The notes: generated from the letters alone by a model not told the origin. Positions 18,448 to 30,973 are shown, counted from the first letter of the stretch. The stretch: 64,000 nucleotides of DNA from Bradyrhizobium zhanjiangense (GCF_004114935.1 NZ_CP022221.1:7275001-7339000); one strand, 5' to 3'. Program-made: numbers and translations.

Positions 18448-19035
18448 TCACTGAGTCGAACGGCGCAGCTCCAACGGGGCCTCGGTCTTCGCGGGTTCCG
18501 ACTTCACCGGCTCGAGGCGACCGCTCTCGACACGCGGCGTCTCGACCCGCGCGGCGACCTCTGTGTTGGGCGCGCCGATCGAACCTGTGCGCTCCGATGA
18601 GCGCAGCGAGCGCGGACGCGCGACGGCGCGCGCCATCAGCATCTGATTGCCGCCCTGATGGTGGAAGTCGCAATAGGCGAAGCCCATGCCCGACACCGAG
18701 CCGCGGAAGCTGCGTTCGTCGGTCTTTTCCAGGTTGAAACAGGGCTCGAACGGAATGCCCTTGATCGAGGCGCAGACGTTCTGGCCGCGAATCTGGAGCG
18801 TGTTGCCGGGCAGGCGGAGATGTTTCACCGGGCCTGCGCCGGAGAACTGCACCGCGCCGGCGGCACCGAGGTCGTCGAGGATGCGGCCCGCACCGCGGGT
18901 GCCGTCGAAACAGGTGAAAGCAAACACCTTGCCGGCGACGAAGCGGCGCGCCTCGTCTGCATTCATGCTTCCGGCAATGGCCGGCGCAAACGTCGCTGCC
19001 GCCGTGACAGCCCCCAACACAATACGCGCAAGCAT
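18448..19035 (-). CDS. Exported hypothetical protein with several cysteines
   Basis: A 195-residue protein with a clear signal peptide (about residues 1-21, LGAVTAAATFAPAIAGS). The mature domain of about 125 residues has four well-separated cysteines (in FTCFDGTRG, NVCASIKG, EPCFNL and YCDFHH), suggesting disulfides in the periplasm. A low-complexity C-terminal tail rich in Glu, Arg, Lys and Pro follows. I do not recognise the family. The start at 19035 is an ATG with GGAG 6 bases upstream; a TTG at 19041 is the alternative. A hairpin lies downstream. Confidence 0.7.
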   Translation of the reverse strand: MLARIVLGAVTAAATFAPAIAGSMNADEARRFVAGKVFAFTCFDGTRGAGRILDDLGAAGAVQFSGAGPVKHLRLPGNTLQIRGQNVCASIKGIPFEPCFNLEKTDERSFRGSVSGMGFAYCDFHHQGGNQMLMARAVARPRSLRSSERTGSIGAPNTEVAARVETPRVESGRLEPVKSEPAKTEAPLELRRSTQ

Positions 19036-19149
19036 GCTCAACTCCGAACCAACCCCGCGGCGGGCGATGCCTTATCTCTCTTTACCCGCTGCTTACCATA
19101 CTAACCATGGCAAGATTGGAGCAGGTTGGTTGGTAAAGTCTGAACGCCG

Positions 19150-20136
19150 TCAGACTATTTTTACCACGATGCGCCCGCGGACCGCGCCGGCCAGAATTTT
19201 CGCGCCCCAGTCGGACACCTCGGCAAGCGGAATTTCATGAGTGATTTCAGCTAGTTTCGTCCGGTCGAGATCGGACGCCAGGCGCTGCCAGGCGGCTTTC
19301 CGCGGCTCGATCGGGCACATCACCGAATCGATGCCGAGAAGGCACACTCCGCGCAAAATGAACGGCGCGACGGAAGATGGCAGGTCCATGCCGGCCGCCA
19401 GGCCGCACGCCGCGATCGCTCCACCGTATTTTGTCATCGACAGGAGGTTGGCGAGCGTGGTCGAGCCGACGCTATCGACGCCACCCGCCCAGCGCTCCTT
19501 GGCCAGCGGCTTCGCCGGTGCCGACAATTCGTTGCGGTCGATCACTTCGGCTGCGCCCAGGTGCTTCAGATAGTCTGCCTCCGAGGCCCGACCGGTCGAA
19601 GCGATGACGTGATAGCCGAGCTTCGACAGCACCGCGGTCGCAACCGAGCCGACGCCACCGGCGGCACCCGTCACCACCACCGGGCCACTCTTCGGCGAGA
19701 TGCCGTGCTTCTCCAGCGCCAGGACGGACAGCATCGCGGTGAATCCGGCTGTGCCGATCGCCATGGCGTCGCGCGCCGACAGGCCCTGCGGCAGCGCGAC
19801 CAGCCAGTCGCCCTTCACCCGCGCCTTCTCGGCATAGGCGCCGAGATGGGTTTCGCCCATGCCCCAGCCGGTGCAGACCACCTTGTCGCCCGCCTTCCAC
19901 TGCGGGTGCGAGGACGCTTCAACCGTGCCGGCGAAATCGATGCCGGCGATCATCGGGAAGCGGCGCACCACCGGCGCCTTGCCGGTGAGCGCGAGGCCGT
20001 CCTTGTAGTTCAGCGTCGACCATTCCACACGCACGGTGACGTCGCCGTCCATCAGCTCGGCTTCGTCGAACTGCGTCAGCTGCGCGGTGGTGCCCCTGTC
20101 CGCCTTGTCGATCCGGATTGCGTTGAACGTGGCCAC
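19150..20136 (-). CDS. MDR-family NADPH oxidoreductase (YhdH/AcuI-like)
   Basis: A 328-residue medium-chain dehydrogenase/reductase of the quinone oxidoreductase branch. The catalytic domain begins with [13 protein letters not shown] and [13 protein letters not shown]. The nucleotide-binding motif is [12 protein letters not shown], and the fold closes at VRGRIVVKI. No structural zinc cysteines are present. The YhdH/YhfP group includes acrylyl-CoA reductase (AcuI), so reduction of an activated double bond with NADPH is likely. The substrate here is inferred, not shown. It reads toward the small exported gene and lies 41 bp downstream of the MFS gene, on the same strand. Confidence 0.85.
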   Translation of the reverse strand: MATFNAIRIDKADRGTTAQLTQFDEAELMDGDVTVRVEWSTLNYKDGLALTGKAPVVRRFPMIAGIDFAGTVEASSHPQWKAGDKVVCTGWGMGETHLGAYAEKARVKGDWLVALPQGLSARDAMAIGTAGFTAMLSVLALEKHGISPKSGPVVVTGAAGGVGSVATAVLSKLGYHVIASTGRASEADYLKHLGAAEVIDRNELSAPAKPLAKERWAGGVDSVGSTTLANLLSMTKYGGAIAACGLAAGMDLPSSVAPFILRGVCLLGIDSVMCPIEPRKAAWQRLASDLDRTKLAEITHEIPLAEVSDWGAKILAGAVRGRIVVKIV

Positions 20137-20177
20137 GACTGAACTCCCTGACTTGTTTGTCGGGAATGTTTAGCCGA

Positions 20178-21431
20178 TCAGGCCGGCTGCGCAACCGCCC
20201 GTGCGACCGGTTTCTCCACGATCGGGAGATTGATCAGTGCGGAGAGCACGCCAAACAGGATCGAGAGCCACCAGATCGGCGTGTAGGAACCGAAGCGCTC
20301 GAACACGACGCCGCCGAGCCAGACACCGAGGAAGCCGCCGACCTGATGGCTGACGAAGGCAAAGCCATAGAGCGTTGCGAGCCAGCGCGTGCCGAACATC
20401 AGCGCCACCAACGCCGAGGTCGGCGGCACCGTCGACAGCCAGGTCAGGCCGGAGATCGCACCGAATGCGATCGCCGAGAACGGCGTGATCGGGAACGAGA
20501 TGAAGGCGAGCGTCGCGAGCGCGCGGGTGAAATAGATCGTCGAGAGGATGTAGCGCTTGGGCAGCGTGTTCTGGAGGTAGCCGACACTCAACGAGCCCAT
20601 GATGTTGAACAGGCCGATCGCCGCGATCACCCAGCCGCCGGTTTGCGCCGAGATGCCGCGATCGACCAGGAAGGCCGGCAGATGCACCGTGATGAAGGCG
20701 AGCTGGAAGCCGCAGGTGAAGAAGCCGAGCACCAAGAGCACGTAGGAGCGGTGACCGAAGGCTTCCGCCAGCGCCCTGGTGAAGGTCTGCTCATCCGCAG
20801 GCGCCGCGGTCGCCGCGCTTGCGACCGGCGGCGTCGAGAGCGCCAGCGACAGCGGGATGATCAGCAGCATCAGGAAGCCGAACACGGAGAGCGCCTGCTG
20901 CCAGCCGAAATTGTCGATCAGCGCGACGCCGATCGGCGCGAACAGGAACTGCCCGAACGATCCCGCCGCGGTGCCGGCGCCGAGCGCAAGGCCGCGCTTC
21001 TCGGCCGGCAGGAGCTTGCTGAACGCCGACAGCACCAGATTGAACGAGCAGCCGGCGAGGCCGAAGCCGATCATGACGCCGGCGCCGATGTCGAGCGACA
21101 CTGGGGTCGAGGAGTAGCGCATCAAGAGCAGACCGCCGGCATAGAGCAGAGCGCCGACACACATCACCCGGAACAGGCCGAAGCGATCGGCGACCGCGCC
21201 GGCGAGGGGCTGGCCCAAGCCCCACAGCAGGTTCTGCATGGCGATCGCGAGGCCGAACACGTCGCGGCCCCAGGCGAACTCATGACTCATCGGCTGCACG
21301 AAGAAGCCGAGCGCCGAGCGCGGGCCGAAGCCAAGCATGCCGATCGCGCAGCCGCATAGAATGATGACGGCCGGGGTGCGCCAGGTCGAGGAACGTGAGA
21401 CCGGAGCGAGCTCGCCTATCTGTGTCGACAT
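20178..21431 (-). CDS. Major facilitator superfamily transporter
   Basis: A 417-residue inner-membrane transporter with about 12 hydrophobic segments and the two-half MFS layout. MFS-like loops include GAVADRFGLFRVM after helix 2 (the family's G-x3-D-R/K-x-G-R/K region). The substrate is unknown. It resembles the monocarboxylate/oxalate-formate antiporter-like branch (PQPLAGAVAD, FVSHQVGGFLGVWLGG), a weak assignment. The ATG at 21431 has GAGGAA upstream. It may be co-transcribed with the downstream oxidoreductase, and a palindrome lies about 57 bp upstream. Confidence 0.85.
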   Translation of the reverse strand: MSTQIGELAPVSRSSTWRTPAVIILCGCAIGMLGFGPRSALGFFVQPMSHEFAWGRDVFGLAIAMQNLLWGLGQPLAGAVADRFGLFRVMCVGALLYAGGLLLMRYSSTPVSLDIGAGVMIGFGLAGCSFNLVLSAFSKLLPAEKRGLALGAGTAAGSFGQFLFAPIGVALIDNFGWQQALSVFGFLMLLIIPLSLALSTPPVASAATAAPADEQTFTRALAEAFGHRSYVLLVLGFFTCGFQLAFITVHLPAFLVDRGISAQTGGWVIAAIGLFNIMGSLSVGYLQNTLPKRYILSTIYFTRALATLAFISFPITPFSAIAFGAISGLTWLSTVPPTSALVALMFGTRWLATLYGFAFVSHQVGGFLGVWLGGVVFERFGSYTPIWWLSILFGVLSALINLPIVEKPVARAVAQPA

Positions 21432-21487
21432 GGTGTTCCTCGTCTGTTGGCGGATTCGCAAATAGGAAGTCAGGGCTCAGGCGTTTA

Positions 21488-21499
21488 ATGCATTTGCAT
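21488..21499. promoter_or_regulatory. Candidate palindromic operator upstream of the MFS gene
   Basis: ATGCA-TT-TGCAT, a 12-bp near-palindrome 57 bp upstream of the MFS start codon. It is short, so chance is possible; no regulator gene adjoins it. Confidence 0.3.
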
Positions 21500-21650
21500 G
21501 AAAATCCCAAGTCAAAAACGGTTGCATTCCACGAGGAGCTATCGCGAGAGCATTGCGTTTCACGCGGCTCGCCGGACGCGCGTCGGGTGACTTGACGGGA
21601 ATGTGTGCGATGGGGCCTAGCGATCTTCGGCGGAGCGTGTTATCTTTGAT

Positions 21651-21667
21651 TTACTCATATTGAGCAT
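21651..21667. promoter_or_regulatory. Putative NadQ operator, upstream site
   Basis: Inverted repeat TTACTCA-TAT-TGAGCAT. Compared with the downstream site, 16 of 17 bases agree, only the first differing. It lies 100 bp before the nadA start codon. Confidence 0.6.
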
Positions 21668-21725
21668 ATTAGAGTGTCGATGACATCCAGCTCCGGCCTT
21701 CGGCCGGATTACTCGGGCTCAAAAT

Positions 21726-21742
21726 ATACTCATATTGAGCAT
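21726..21742. promoter_or_regulatory. Putative NadQ operator, downstream site
   Basis: Inverted repeat ATACTCA-TAT-TGAGCAT, arms matching except at one position. It ends 24 bp before the nadA start codon and centre-to-centre is 75 bp from the upstream site. The position would block transcription start or early elongation. Assignment to NadQ is inferred from the regulator encoded at 8211 and the pathway of the target. Confidence 0.65.
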
Positions 21743-21766
21743 AATTGGCATGCAAGGGAGGCTTCG

Positions 21767-22897
21767 ATGCCGATCACTGGAATCTACGGTCCCGACGACT
21801 TCGCCAACCGGCCGCACGGCCGAATCAATGGCCAAGTCAATGTCCAAGACATCAGCTCCCCTCGCGCCGCGCCCTCCCGAGCGGGAGCCGCGCTGCCAAT
21901 GCCCTCGCTGGACTGGACGCCCGAGGTCGAGCGCGCCACTGCATCCCTTTACGAACGCGTGAAACACGTGATCCCGCCGATCGAGTGGCCGCTGCTAGCG
22001 CCGACCATCAAGGCGATCAACGAGCTGAAGCGCGCCCGGAACGCCGTGATCCTCGCGCATAACTACCAGGCGCCGGAGATCTTCCATTGCGTCGCCGACA
22101 TCGGCGGCGACTCGCTCCAGCTCGCGGTCGAGGCGACCAAGGTGAAGGCCGGCATCATCGTCCAGTGCGGCGTGCACTTCATGGCGGAAACGTCGAAGCT
22201 GCTCAACCCGGACAAGACGGTGCTGATCCCGGATTCACGGGCCGGCTGCTCGCTCGCCGCCAGCATTACCGGCGCCGACGTGCGCCTGCTCCGCGAAAGA
22301 TTCCCCGGCGTGCCGGTCGTCGCCTATGTCAACACCTCAGCGGAGGTGAAGGCCGAGGTCGATATCTGCTGCACCTCGTCGAACGCGGTGCAGGTGGTCG
22401 AGAGCCTGAACGCGCCAAGCGTGATCTTCCTGCCCGACCGCTATCTCGCCACCTACGTGGCCTCCAAGACCGATGTGAGGATCATCGCCTGGAAGGGCGC
22501 CTGCGAAGTGCACGAGCGCTTCACGGGTGAAGAGCTGCGCAACCTTCGCGATGGCGATCCCACGGTGCAGATCATCGCGCATCCCGAATGCCCGCCCGAC
22601 GTGCTGGCGGAGGCCGATTTCACCGGCTCGACCGCGCACATGATCAACTGGGTGCGTAACAAGCGGCCGCGACGGCTGGTGATGATCACGGAGTGCTCGA
22701 TGGCCGACAACGTGCGGGCGGAGCTGCCCGACGTGGAGATGCTGCGCCCCTGCAATCTCTGCCCACACATGAAGCGCATCACCCTTGCCAACATCTTGGA
22801 AAGCCTGCGGACGCTCCGCGAGGAAGTGACGATCGACCCCGCACTCGCGATGCGCGCACGGCGCTCGGTCGAGCGAATGATCAATCTGAAGAATTAG
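21767..22897 (+). CDS. nadA: Quinolinate synthase A
   Basis: A 376-residue [4Fe-4S] enzyme that condenses iminoaspartate with dihydroxyacetone phosphate to quinolinate, the second step of de novo NAD synthesis. Cluster cysteines are visible: Cys134 (VQCGVHFM), Cys275 (HPECPP) and one of Cys329/Cys332 (PCNLCPHMK). An extra N-terminal stretch of about 45 residues precedes the core. The start at 21767 has AGGGAGG just upstream; the ATG at 21674 would place both operators inside the coding region. It heads nadA-nadB-nadC, with a repeat element between nadA and nadB. Confidence 0.95.
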   Translation: MPITGIYGPDDFANRPHGRINGQVNVQDISSPRAAPSRAGAALPMPSLDWTPEVERATASLYERVKHVIPPIEWPLLAPTIKAINELKRARNAVILAHNYQAPEIFHCVADIGGDSLQLAVEATKVKAGIIVQCGVHFMAETSKLLNPDKTVLIPDSRAGCSLAASITGADVRLLRERFPGVPVVAYVNTSAEVKAEVDICCTSSNAVQVVESLNAPSVIFLPDRYLATYVASKTDVRIIAWKGACEVHERFTGEELRNLRDGDPTVQIIAHPECPPDVLAEADFTGSTAHMINWVRNKRPRRLVMITECSMADNVRAELPDVEMLRPCNLCPHMKRITLANILESLRTLREEVTIDPALAMRARRSVERMINLKN

Positions 22898-22910
22898 CAA
22901 CACACTCGGT

Positions 22911-23054
22911 GTCGTCCCGGCCTAGTGCGCAATTGCGCACGGGGGCCGGGACCCATAACCACCGAACGATGTGGTTTGCGAAGAACGTCGTTACAGAGCT
23001 TCGCAAAACAACAACCGCCGCGGCGTATGGGTCCCGGCTTTCGCCGGGACGACG
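22911..23054. repeat. Palindromic repeat, 'GTCGTCCCGGC' family, copy 3 (with altered left hairpin)
   Basis: Same outer arms as 3507-3648, but the loop of the left hairpin carries a perfect 16-bp palindrome, GTGCGCAATTGCGCAC, at 22925-22940. The element fills the nadA-nadB gap within a likely operon. Confidence 0.85.
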
Positions 23055-23075
23055 ACGGAAAGCTTGGAGAGAACT

Positions 23076-24683
23076 ATGACGAACACGATCCACAATCTCA
23101 CCCGCGCCACCGACGACGTCGTCATCGTTGGCGGCGGCCTTGCCGGACTCTTTTGCGCGCTGAAGCTCGCGCCGCGGCCGGTGACGCTGATCTCGGCGGC
23201 GCCGCTCGGACAGGGCGCATCATCGGCATGGGCGCAAGGCGGCATCGCGGCGGCGGTGGCCGAAGGCGATACGCCGGAAGCGCATGCCGCGGACACGATT
23301 GCCGTCGGGGGCGGTCTCGTCGATGAAGCCGTTGCACTTGGCATCGCGCGGGAGGCGGCGCCGCGAATCCATGAGCTTCTCGCCTATGGCGTCCCATTCG
23401 ATCGCGACCTCGAAGGAAAGCTCGCCGTGGGACGCGAAGCCGCACACTCGGCCCGGCGCATCGTGCATGTGCGCGGCGATCGGGCCGGCGCCGCGATCAT
23501 CGCAGCGCTGAGCGAGGCCGTGCGCCACACGCCGTCGATCCGCATCATCGAAGGTCTCGTCGCCGAAGCACTGCTGAGCGAAGACGGCGCCGTCGCGGGC
23601 CTCCAATTGCGCGAGGCCGGCAATCCCGCTGCACGGCCGATCATCCTCGCCTCGCGCGCGATCGTGCTCGCCACCGGCGGCCTCGGGCATCTCTATGCCG
23701 CCACCACCAATCCGCTCGAGGCCTGCGGCTCGGGCCTTGCGATCGCCGCTCGCGCCGGCGCGGTGATCGCCGATCCCGAATTCGTGCAGTTCCATCCGAC
23801 TGCCATCATGGTCGGGCGTGATCCGGCGCCGCTTGCGACCGAGGCGCTGCGCGGCGAAGGCGCGACGCTGATCAACCGCCACGGTGAGCGCTTCATGCCG
23901 GCGCGCCATCCGCTCGCCGAGCTCGCGCCGCGCGACATCGTGGCCCGCGGCGTCTTCGCCGAGATCGCGGCCGGGCGCGGCGCCTTCCTCGATGCGCGAC
24001 AGGCGCTGGGGACGCGCTTCGCCGAAAAGTTTCCGACCGTGTATGCGAGCTGCATCGCCGCCGGAATCGATCCCGCGACAGAGGCGATCCCGATCGCGCC
24101 GGCCGCGCATTACCACATGGGCGGCATCGCAGTGGACGCGCGCGGCCGCAGCTCGATCGACGGGCTTTGGGCCGGCGGCGAAGTGTCCTCCACCGGCGCG
24201 CATGGTGCCAATCGGCTGGCGTCGAATTCGCTGCTGGAGGCCGTGGTCTACGCCGCGCGCATCGCTGAGGACATCGACGGCTGCGCCGCCCCCGCGCCTG
24301 CCCGGCTTCCGGACGCGCTGGTGACGCCGCACGGCGGTGTGCCCGATGCTGCGGCCGTGAAGCGGCTGCGGGCGGTGATGACCGCACGCGTCGGCGTGAT
24401 CCGCCACAGTGACGGGCTTGCCGAGGCCGTCCACAGCTTCGCTGCGCTCGAACGCGAGGCTACGAGCATCGCGCTACGCAACATGGCGACGTCCGCGCTG
24501 CTCGTCGCGGCCGCGGCCTGGAGCCGGCAGGAGAGCCGCGGCGCGCATTTCCGCTCCGACCATCCGGCGGAAGTCCCTGCCCTGGCGCAACGAATGATGA
24601 CCACGCTCGCCGCAGTGCGCGAGGTGGCCGACGGCCTCGCCGATCACTCAATGCCGCACACCGCGCAACCCATCATGGCCTGA
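23076..24683 (+). CDS. nadB: L-aspartate oxidase
   Basis: A 535-residue FAD enzyme that oxidises L-aspartate to iminoaspartate for quinolinate synthesis. The dinucleotide-binding GGGLAG is at residues 19-24. The fumarate reductase/succinate dehydrogenase-like core shows [20 protein letters not shown] and [10 protein letters not shown]. The start at 23076 has GGAGAG upstream; the ORF runs back through the repeat element but that part is not family sequence. It is 10 bases from nadC, so those two are surely co-transcribed. Confidence 0.95.
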   Translation: MTNTIHNLTRATDDVVIVGGGLAGLFCALKLAPRPVTLISAAPLGQGASSAWAQGGIAAAVAEGDTPEAHAADTIAVGGGLVDEAVALGIAREAAPRIHELLAYGVPFDRDLEGKLAVGREAAHSARRIVHVRGDRAGAAIIAALSEAVRHTPSIRIIEGLVAEALLSEDGAVAGLQLREAGNPAARPIILASRAIVLATGGLGHLYAATTNPLEACGSGLAIAARAGAVIADPEFVQFHPTAIMVGRDPAPLATEALRGEGATLINRHGERFMPARHPLAELAPRDIVARGVFAEIAAGRGAFLDARQALGTRFAEKFPTVYASCIAAGIDPATEAIPIAPAAHYHMGGIAVDARGRSSIDGLWAGGEVSSTGAHGANRLASNSLLEAVVYAARIAEDIDGCAAPAPARLPDALVTPHGGVPDAAAVKRLRAVMTARVGVIRHSDGLAEAVHSFAALEREATSIALRNMATSALLVAAAAWSRQESRGAHFRSDHPAEVPALAQRMMTTLAAVREVADGLADHSMPHTAQPIMA

Positions 24684-24693
24684 CGGAGTTCTC

Positions 24694-25572
24694 ATGATCA
24701 CCGCAACCTCACTGCTCCATCCCGACGCCTTTCTCTCGCCGCTCGCCATCGACGGGGCCGTGCAGCGCGCGCTCGACGAAGACCTCGGGCGCGCCGGCGA
24801 CGTCACCTCGCTGGCAACAATTCCGGAAGCCACGACGGCGCAGGCGATCCTGGTCGCGCGCCAATCCGGCGTGATCGCCGGATTGCCGCTGGCGCTGGCG
24901 ACGCTGCAAAAGCTCTCACCCGACATCGAGGTCCGCGCGCATGTCCGCGACGCCGCGCGGGTTGCCCGCGGACAGCAGGTGTTGACGATCTCAGGGCCTG
25001 CGCGCGCCATTCTCACGTCGGAGCGGACCGCGCTGAACTTCGTCGGTCGCCTGTCGGGCATCGCGACGCTCACGGCCGACTACGTCGCGCGCACCGAAGG
25101 CACGAAAATGCGCATCTGCTGCACGCGGAAGACCACGCCGGGATTGCGGGCGCTGGAGAAATATGCCGTGCGCTGCGGCGGCGGGTTCAATCACCGCTTC
25201 GGCCTCGACGATGCGATCCTGATCAAGGACAACCACATCGCGGTCGCCGGCGGCATCCGGCCCGTGCTGGAGCGCGCCCGCGCTTATGCCGGCCATCTCG
25301 TCAAGATCGAGATCGAAGTGGACACGCTTGCGCAACTGCGCGAGGTGCTGGCCACCGGACTGGCCGACGCGGTGCTGCTCGACAACATGGATATCGCGAC
25401 GTTGCGCGAGGCAGTGAGGCTCACCGAGGGCCGCCTCAAGCTGGAGGCGTCCGGCGGCGTCACGCTGGACTCGATCGCGGCGATCGCGGCCACCGGCGTC
25501 GACTACGCCTCGGCCGGTGCGCTGACGCATTCGGCGCCGAATTTCGATTGTGCGCTGGATATCGAGGCGTGA
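24694..25572 (+). CDS. nadC: Quinolinate phosphoribosyltransferase (decarboxylating)
   Basis: A 292-residue type II phosphoribosyltransferase that turns quinolinate and PRPP into nicotinate mononucleotide, closing the de novo branch begun by NadB and NadA. Conserved segments include [27 protein letters not shown] with the substrate-binding Arg/Lys, and [11 protein letters not shown]. Shine-Dalgarno GGAG lies 6 bases before the ATG. It is followed by a palindromic repeat that may act as the 3' end of the operon transcript. Confidence 0.96.
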   Translation: MITATSLLHPDAFLSPLAIDGAVQRALDEDLGRAGDVTSLATIPEATTAQAILVARQSGVIAGLPLALATLQKLSPDIEVRAHVRDAARVARGQQVLTISGPARAILTSERTALNFVGRLSGIATLTADYVARTEGTKMRICCTRKTTPGLRALEKYAVRCGGGFNHRFGLDDAILIKDNHIAVAGGIRPVLERARAYAGHLVKIEIEVDTLAQLREVLATGLADAVLLDNMDIATLREAVRLTEGRLKLEASGGVTLDSIAAIAATGVDYASAGALTHSAPNFDCALDIEA

Positions 25573-25595
25573 TTGGAACACTAACGCCTCCACAA

Positions 25596-25681
25596 CGTCA
25601 TGGCCGGGCTTGTCCCGGCCATCCACGTCTTGCGGCACAGCGCGAAGAACGTGGATGCGCGGGACAAGCCCGGGCATGACG
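25596..25681. repeat. Palindromic repeat, 'GTCATGGCCGGGCTTGTCCCGG' family
   Basis: Arms CGTCATGGCCGGGCTTGTCC and GGACAAGCCCGGGCATGACG enclose CCATCCACGTCTT...AACGTGGATG. Only one copy is in this window. It lies between the convergent nadC and SleB genes. Confidence 0.8.
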
Positions 25682-25697
25682 GTCTTTCGTGAAGGCG

Positions 25698-27137
25698 CTA
25701 CCGCCGCTCGCCCATCTCCGCGGAACTCTTGGCTTCCTGCGCGAGCGCGGCGGAGAGCGCCGCGGTCTGCGCGGGCGTGCCCCAGCTCGGCTCCTCGCTG
25801 CCGTCGCCCCAGTTGCGTGGCCGATAGAAGGTGTGCACGCCGGTCTTGTACATCTTCTTCATCTCGGCGACCCAGGACGGGCGCACCCAATAGGCGTGGT
25901 AGTGCGTCGACTTGCCGACCTCGGGCAGCCAGATCTGGCCATCGAGCATCGCCTTCGAAATCTTCTTCGCGCGCTCCCACATCTCGGGCTCGCGGATCAC
26001 GTCCGGATTGTTGTCGCAGGCAAAGGTGAACTGGCAGGCGAAATGGCGGTACTTGTTCTGGTAGACGACGCCGCACACGGTGTCGGGATATTTGCCCGAG
26101 AAGACGCGGTTCATCACCACCTGCGCCACCGCGATCTGGCCACGCACGGCCTCACCGCGCGATTCGAAATAGACCGCTTCGGCGAGACACTTCTCGGACT
26201 TGGCGCGCGACTTGTCGTCGAGCGCGAGCCGCTCTGCCGGCGACCTGGCGCGCTGGTTGTCGGCGTTGACCTCGCCCTTCGGCGCGACGCTCTCACCGCT
26301 TTCGACGTCCTTGGCAATCTCCGCTGTCGGCGGCGACAGCGAGGCCGTCACCTTCATATCGGGATCAGGTATCACGATCAGCGGCTCGGCCCCGGGCTGC
26401 CAGCTCTCGATGCTTTCGAGATTGCCGCCGAGCGAGGAGCTGCCGAAGAACAGGTTCGACGTCTTGACGGTGAAGGGATCGCGCGCCGGCGCGGTGGCCT
26501 GCTTCAGCGCTTCCGGCGGCTGCACCGCAAACGCGCGCGCGCTATCGCTCGCCTGCGGCGCATTGGTATATTGCGGCAGCGGCGGCGCACGCAGCGCTTC
26601 CTGGAGCTCGGGATCGAGCGCGGCCGCGGACTCCGGCGACATCGGCTGCGGTAGCGTGGCGGTCTTGGCGCCGAACACGGAGCTGTTCGACGTCGCAGGA
26701 TCTTCCTGCGCGGGCGCTGCCGGCGGCGTAGCCGCATCGGGAGACGTCGTCGGCGTCACGATCGCGAGACGATCACCCTTCATGGAGCGATCGACCTTGG
26801 GAAAATCGGCGGCCTGGTAGCGCGGCGGCGCCTGCAGCGCCGGATTGCGGCTGATCGCGCCGGTGACGTCGCGGCCATCGATGCTGGCGAGGCGAACCAT
26901 CGCGCTCTGCGGAACCGAGGTGCCGATCGGCCGGGAAAAACTGTAGGTGGCGAGCTGGATCGAGGATGCCGCGGAATACACCTGCTTCTGCCACCGCTCG
27001 GCGACGCCGGGTTGGCGCGCCAGCAGCGAGGCAATGTCCTGATAGCCGGTCTCTCTCGGCATCAATGCGAAGATGCAGAGACCGATGCCGAAGGACGCGA
27101 ACCGCGCGCCCTTCGGATGGTTACGCAACACTGACAT
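25698..27137 (-). CDS. Cell wall hydrolase, SleB family, with long linker
   Basis: A 479-residue envelope protein. The N-terminal hydrophobic segment (about 8-26, FASFGIGLCIFALM) anchors or exports it. A 320-residue low-complexity region rich in Ala, Pro and Ser follows. The C-terminal SleB-like hydrolase domain (about 320-440) begins at CLAEAVYFESRGE, whose glutamate is the likely catalytic residue, and includes VAQVVMNRV and FACQFTFACD. It probably cleaves peptidoglycan cross-bridges or glycan as a remodelling enzyme. Start 27137 is chosen over the longer ORF because the signal-like helix follows it closely. Confidence 0.88.
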   Translation of the reverse strand: MSVLRNHPKGARFASFGIGLCIFALMPRETGYQDIASLLARQPGVAERWQKQVYSAASSIQLATYSFSRPIGTSVPQSAMVRLASIDGRDVTGAISRNPALQAPPRYQAADFPKVDRSMKGDRLAIVTPTTSPDAATPPAAPAQEDPATSNSSVFGAKTATLPQPMSPESAAALDPELQEALRAPPLPQYTNAPQASDSARAFAVQPPEALKQATAPARDPFTVKTSNLFFGSSSLGGNLESIESWQPGAEPLIVIPDPDMKVTASLSPPTAEIAKDVESGESVAPKGEVNADNQRARSPAERLALDDKSRAKSEKCLAEAVYFESRGEAVRGQIAVAQVVMNRVFSGKYPDTVCGVVYQNKYRHFACQFTFACDNNPDVIREPEMWERAKKISKAMLDGQIWLPEVGKSTHYHAYWVRPSWVAEMKKMYKTGVHTFYRPRNWGDGSEEPSWGTPAQTAALSAALAQEAKSSAEMGERR

Positions 27138-27444
27138 CGATACGCTCACGCTACGCTTACGCCAGAAAAATCGAACGGCAGTACGTCCGTGCAATTCGAT
27201 CTTTATTGTAAGTATCTAATTTAGGTTGCCGGGGCGTTAATCGACGTGGCGCGCACGGCACACTCAAGCGAACACAGGTGTTTTCACGGAGTGATCGCGC
27301 GTGTTGGTAAATGCCGAGCGAGGTGAAGCGGTAAATAATGGGTCAACGCATATGGTGAAGGAACTCTTGCACGCACGTATCATTACGGGACGTGTGATGA
27401 GTTCCGTTGTTGGCGTTTGCGCAAAGCGTTTCCACATAACCGAT
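27138..27444. other. Intergenic region upstream of the SleB gene
   Basis: No convincing gene. It is more AT-rich than its surroundings near 27195-27240 and probably holds the SleB promoter. A + strand ORF from 27301 runs on into two repeat elements, so I reject it. Confidence 0.5.
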
Positions 27445-27543
27445 GTCATGCCCGCGAAGGCGGGCATCCAGTACGCCGCGGCTTCTCGATTCAGACACTG
27501 CCGTCTCGGCGTACTGGATGCCCGGTTAAGCCGGGCGATGACA
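27445..27543. repeat. Palindromic repeat, 'TCATGCCCGCGAAGGCGGGC' family
   Basis: Arms GTCATGCCCGCGAAGGCGGG with ATCCAGTACGCC, mirrored by GGCGTACTGGATGCCCGGTT and CCGGGCGATGAC. Only one copy is in this window. Confidence 0.8.
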
Positions 27544-27577
27544 CTAAGTGTGTGGCGCGAGGCACATGCAACACGAT

Positions 27578-27701
27578 CGTCATTGCGAGGAGCACTTGCG
27601 ACGAAGCAATCCAGAATCGCTCCGCGGAAAGATTCTGGATCGCTTCGCGGAGCCTGTCATCGGGCCGCGCTTCGCGCGGACCCGTTGGGCTCGCAATGAC
27701 G
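27578..27701. repeat. Repeat, 'CGTCATTGCGAG-GAAGCAATCCAGA' family, copy 1 (extended)
   Basis: CGTCATTGCGAG on the left and CTCGCAATGACG on the right, with AAGCAATCCAGAATCG and ATTCTGGATCGCTTCG between. It has an extra GC-rich insert not seen in the copies at 38665, 47992 and 56232. Confidence 0.85.
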
Positions 27702-27730
27702 GTGTGGATACAGCACGGCGCAAAATGAAA

Positions 27731-27753
27731 GAGGCGGGGTTGGGCCCCGCCTC
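27731..27753 (-). terminator. Rho-independent terminator of ppdK
   Basis: Perfect 9-bp stem GAGGCGGGG / CCCCGCCTC with a 5-base loop. On the minus strand it is followed by TTTCATTTTG and lies 28 bp after the ppdK stop. Confidence 0.85.
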
Positions 27754-27781
27754 TTCGCATTCAACATTTGACCTCGTCGCT

Positions 27782-30721
<2,940 letters not shown>

Positions 30722-30817
30722 AGCTTGCACACAACCTGCGAGAGGAATGGGAAATCGCGGGCCTTACACCATTTTGGGCGGGCCCGCGCAAGACGGACAG
30801 TTCCGAAAAGTGAACGC

Positions 30818-30973
30818 CTAGAAGCGGAGCCACTTCAGGAGCCCAAGCCCGATCGCGCCATTCACGATGAGGAAGATCGCGACGATCAGATTGAGGAGTC
30901 GCGGCATGATCAGGATGAGCACGCCCGCAATCAACGACAGGATCGGCGAAATGTGGGCGACGGTGATGTGCAT
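30818..30973 (-). CDS. DUF3096 membrane microprotein (51 residues)
   Basis: Very short gene read from ATG 30973 to TAG. The protein starts MHITVAHISPILSLIAGV and has two hydrophobic helices (about 8-24 and 27-45) separated by PRLLN, ending KWLRF. This matches the DUF3096 pattern of tiny inner-membrane proteins with no known function. AGAAAG lies about 8 bases upstream of the ATG. It sits 96 bp upstream of ppdK on the same strand, so it could share its promoter. Confidence 0.8.
   Translation of the reverse strand: MHITVAHISPILSLIAGVLILIMPRLLNLIVAIFLIVNGAIGLGLLKWLRF

Noticed and set aside
20157..21359. 400-residue open frame opposite the MFS gene
   Set aside because: Antisense of a 12-helix transporter; the product is almost wholly charged residues.
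27301..27699. 132-residue open frame upstream of the SleB gene
   Set aside because: It passes through two palindromic repeat elements and shows no codon bias typical of this genome.
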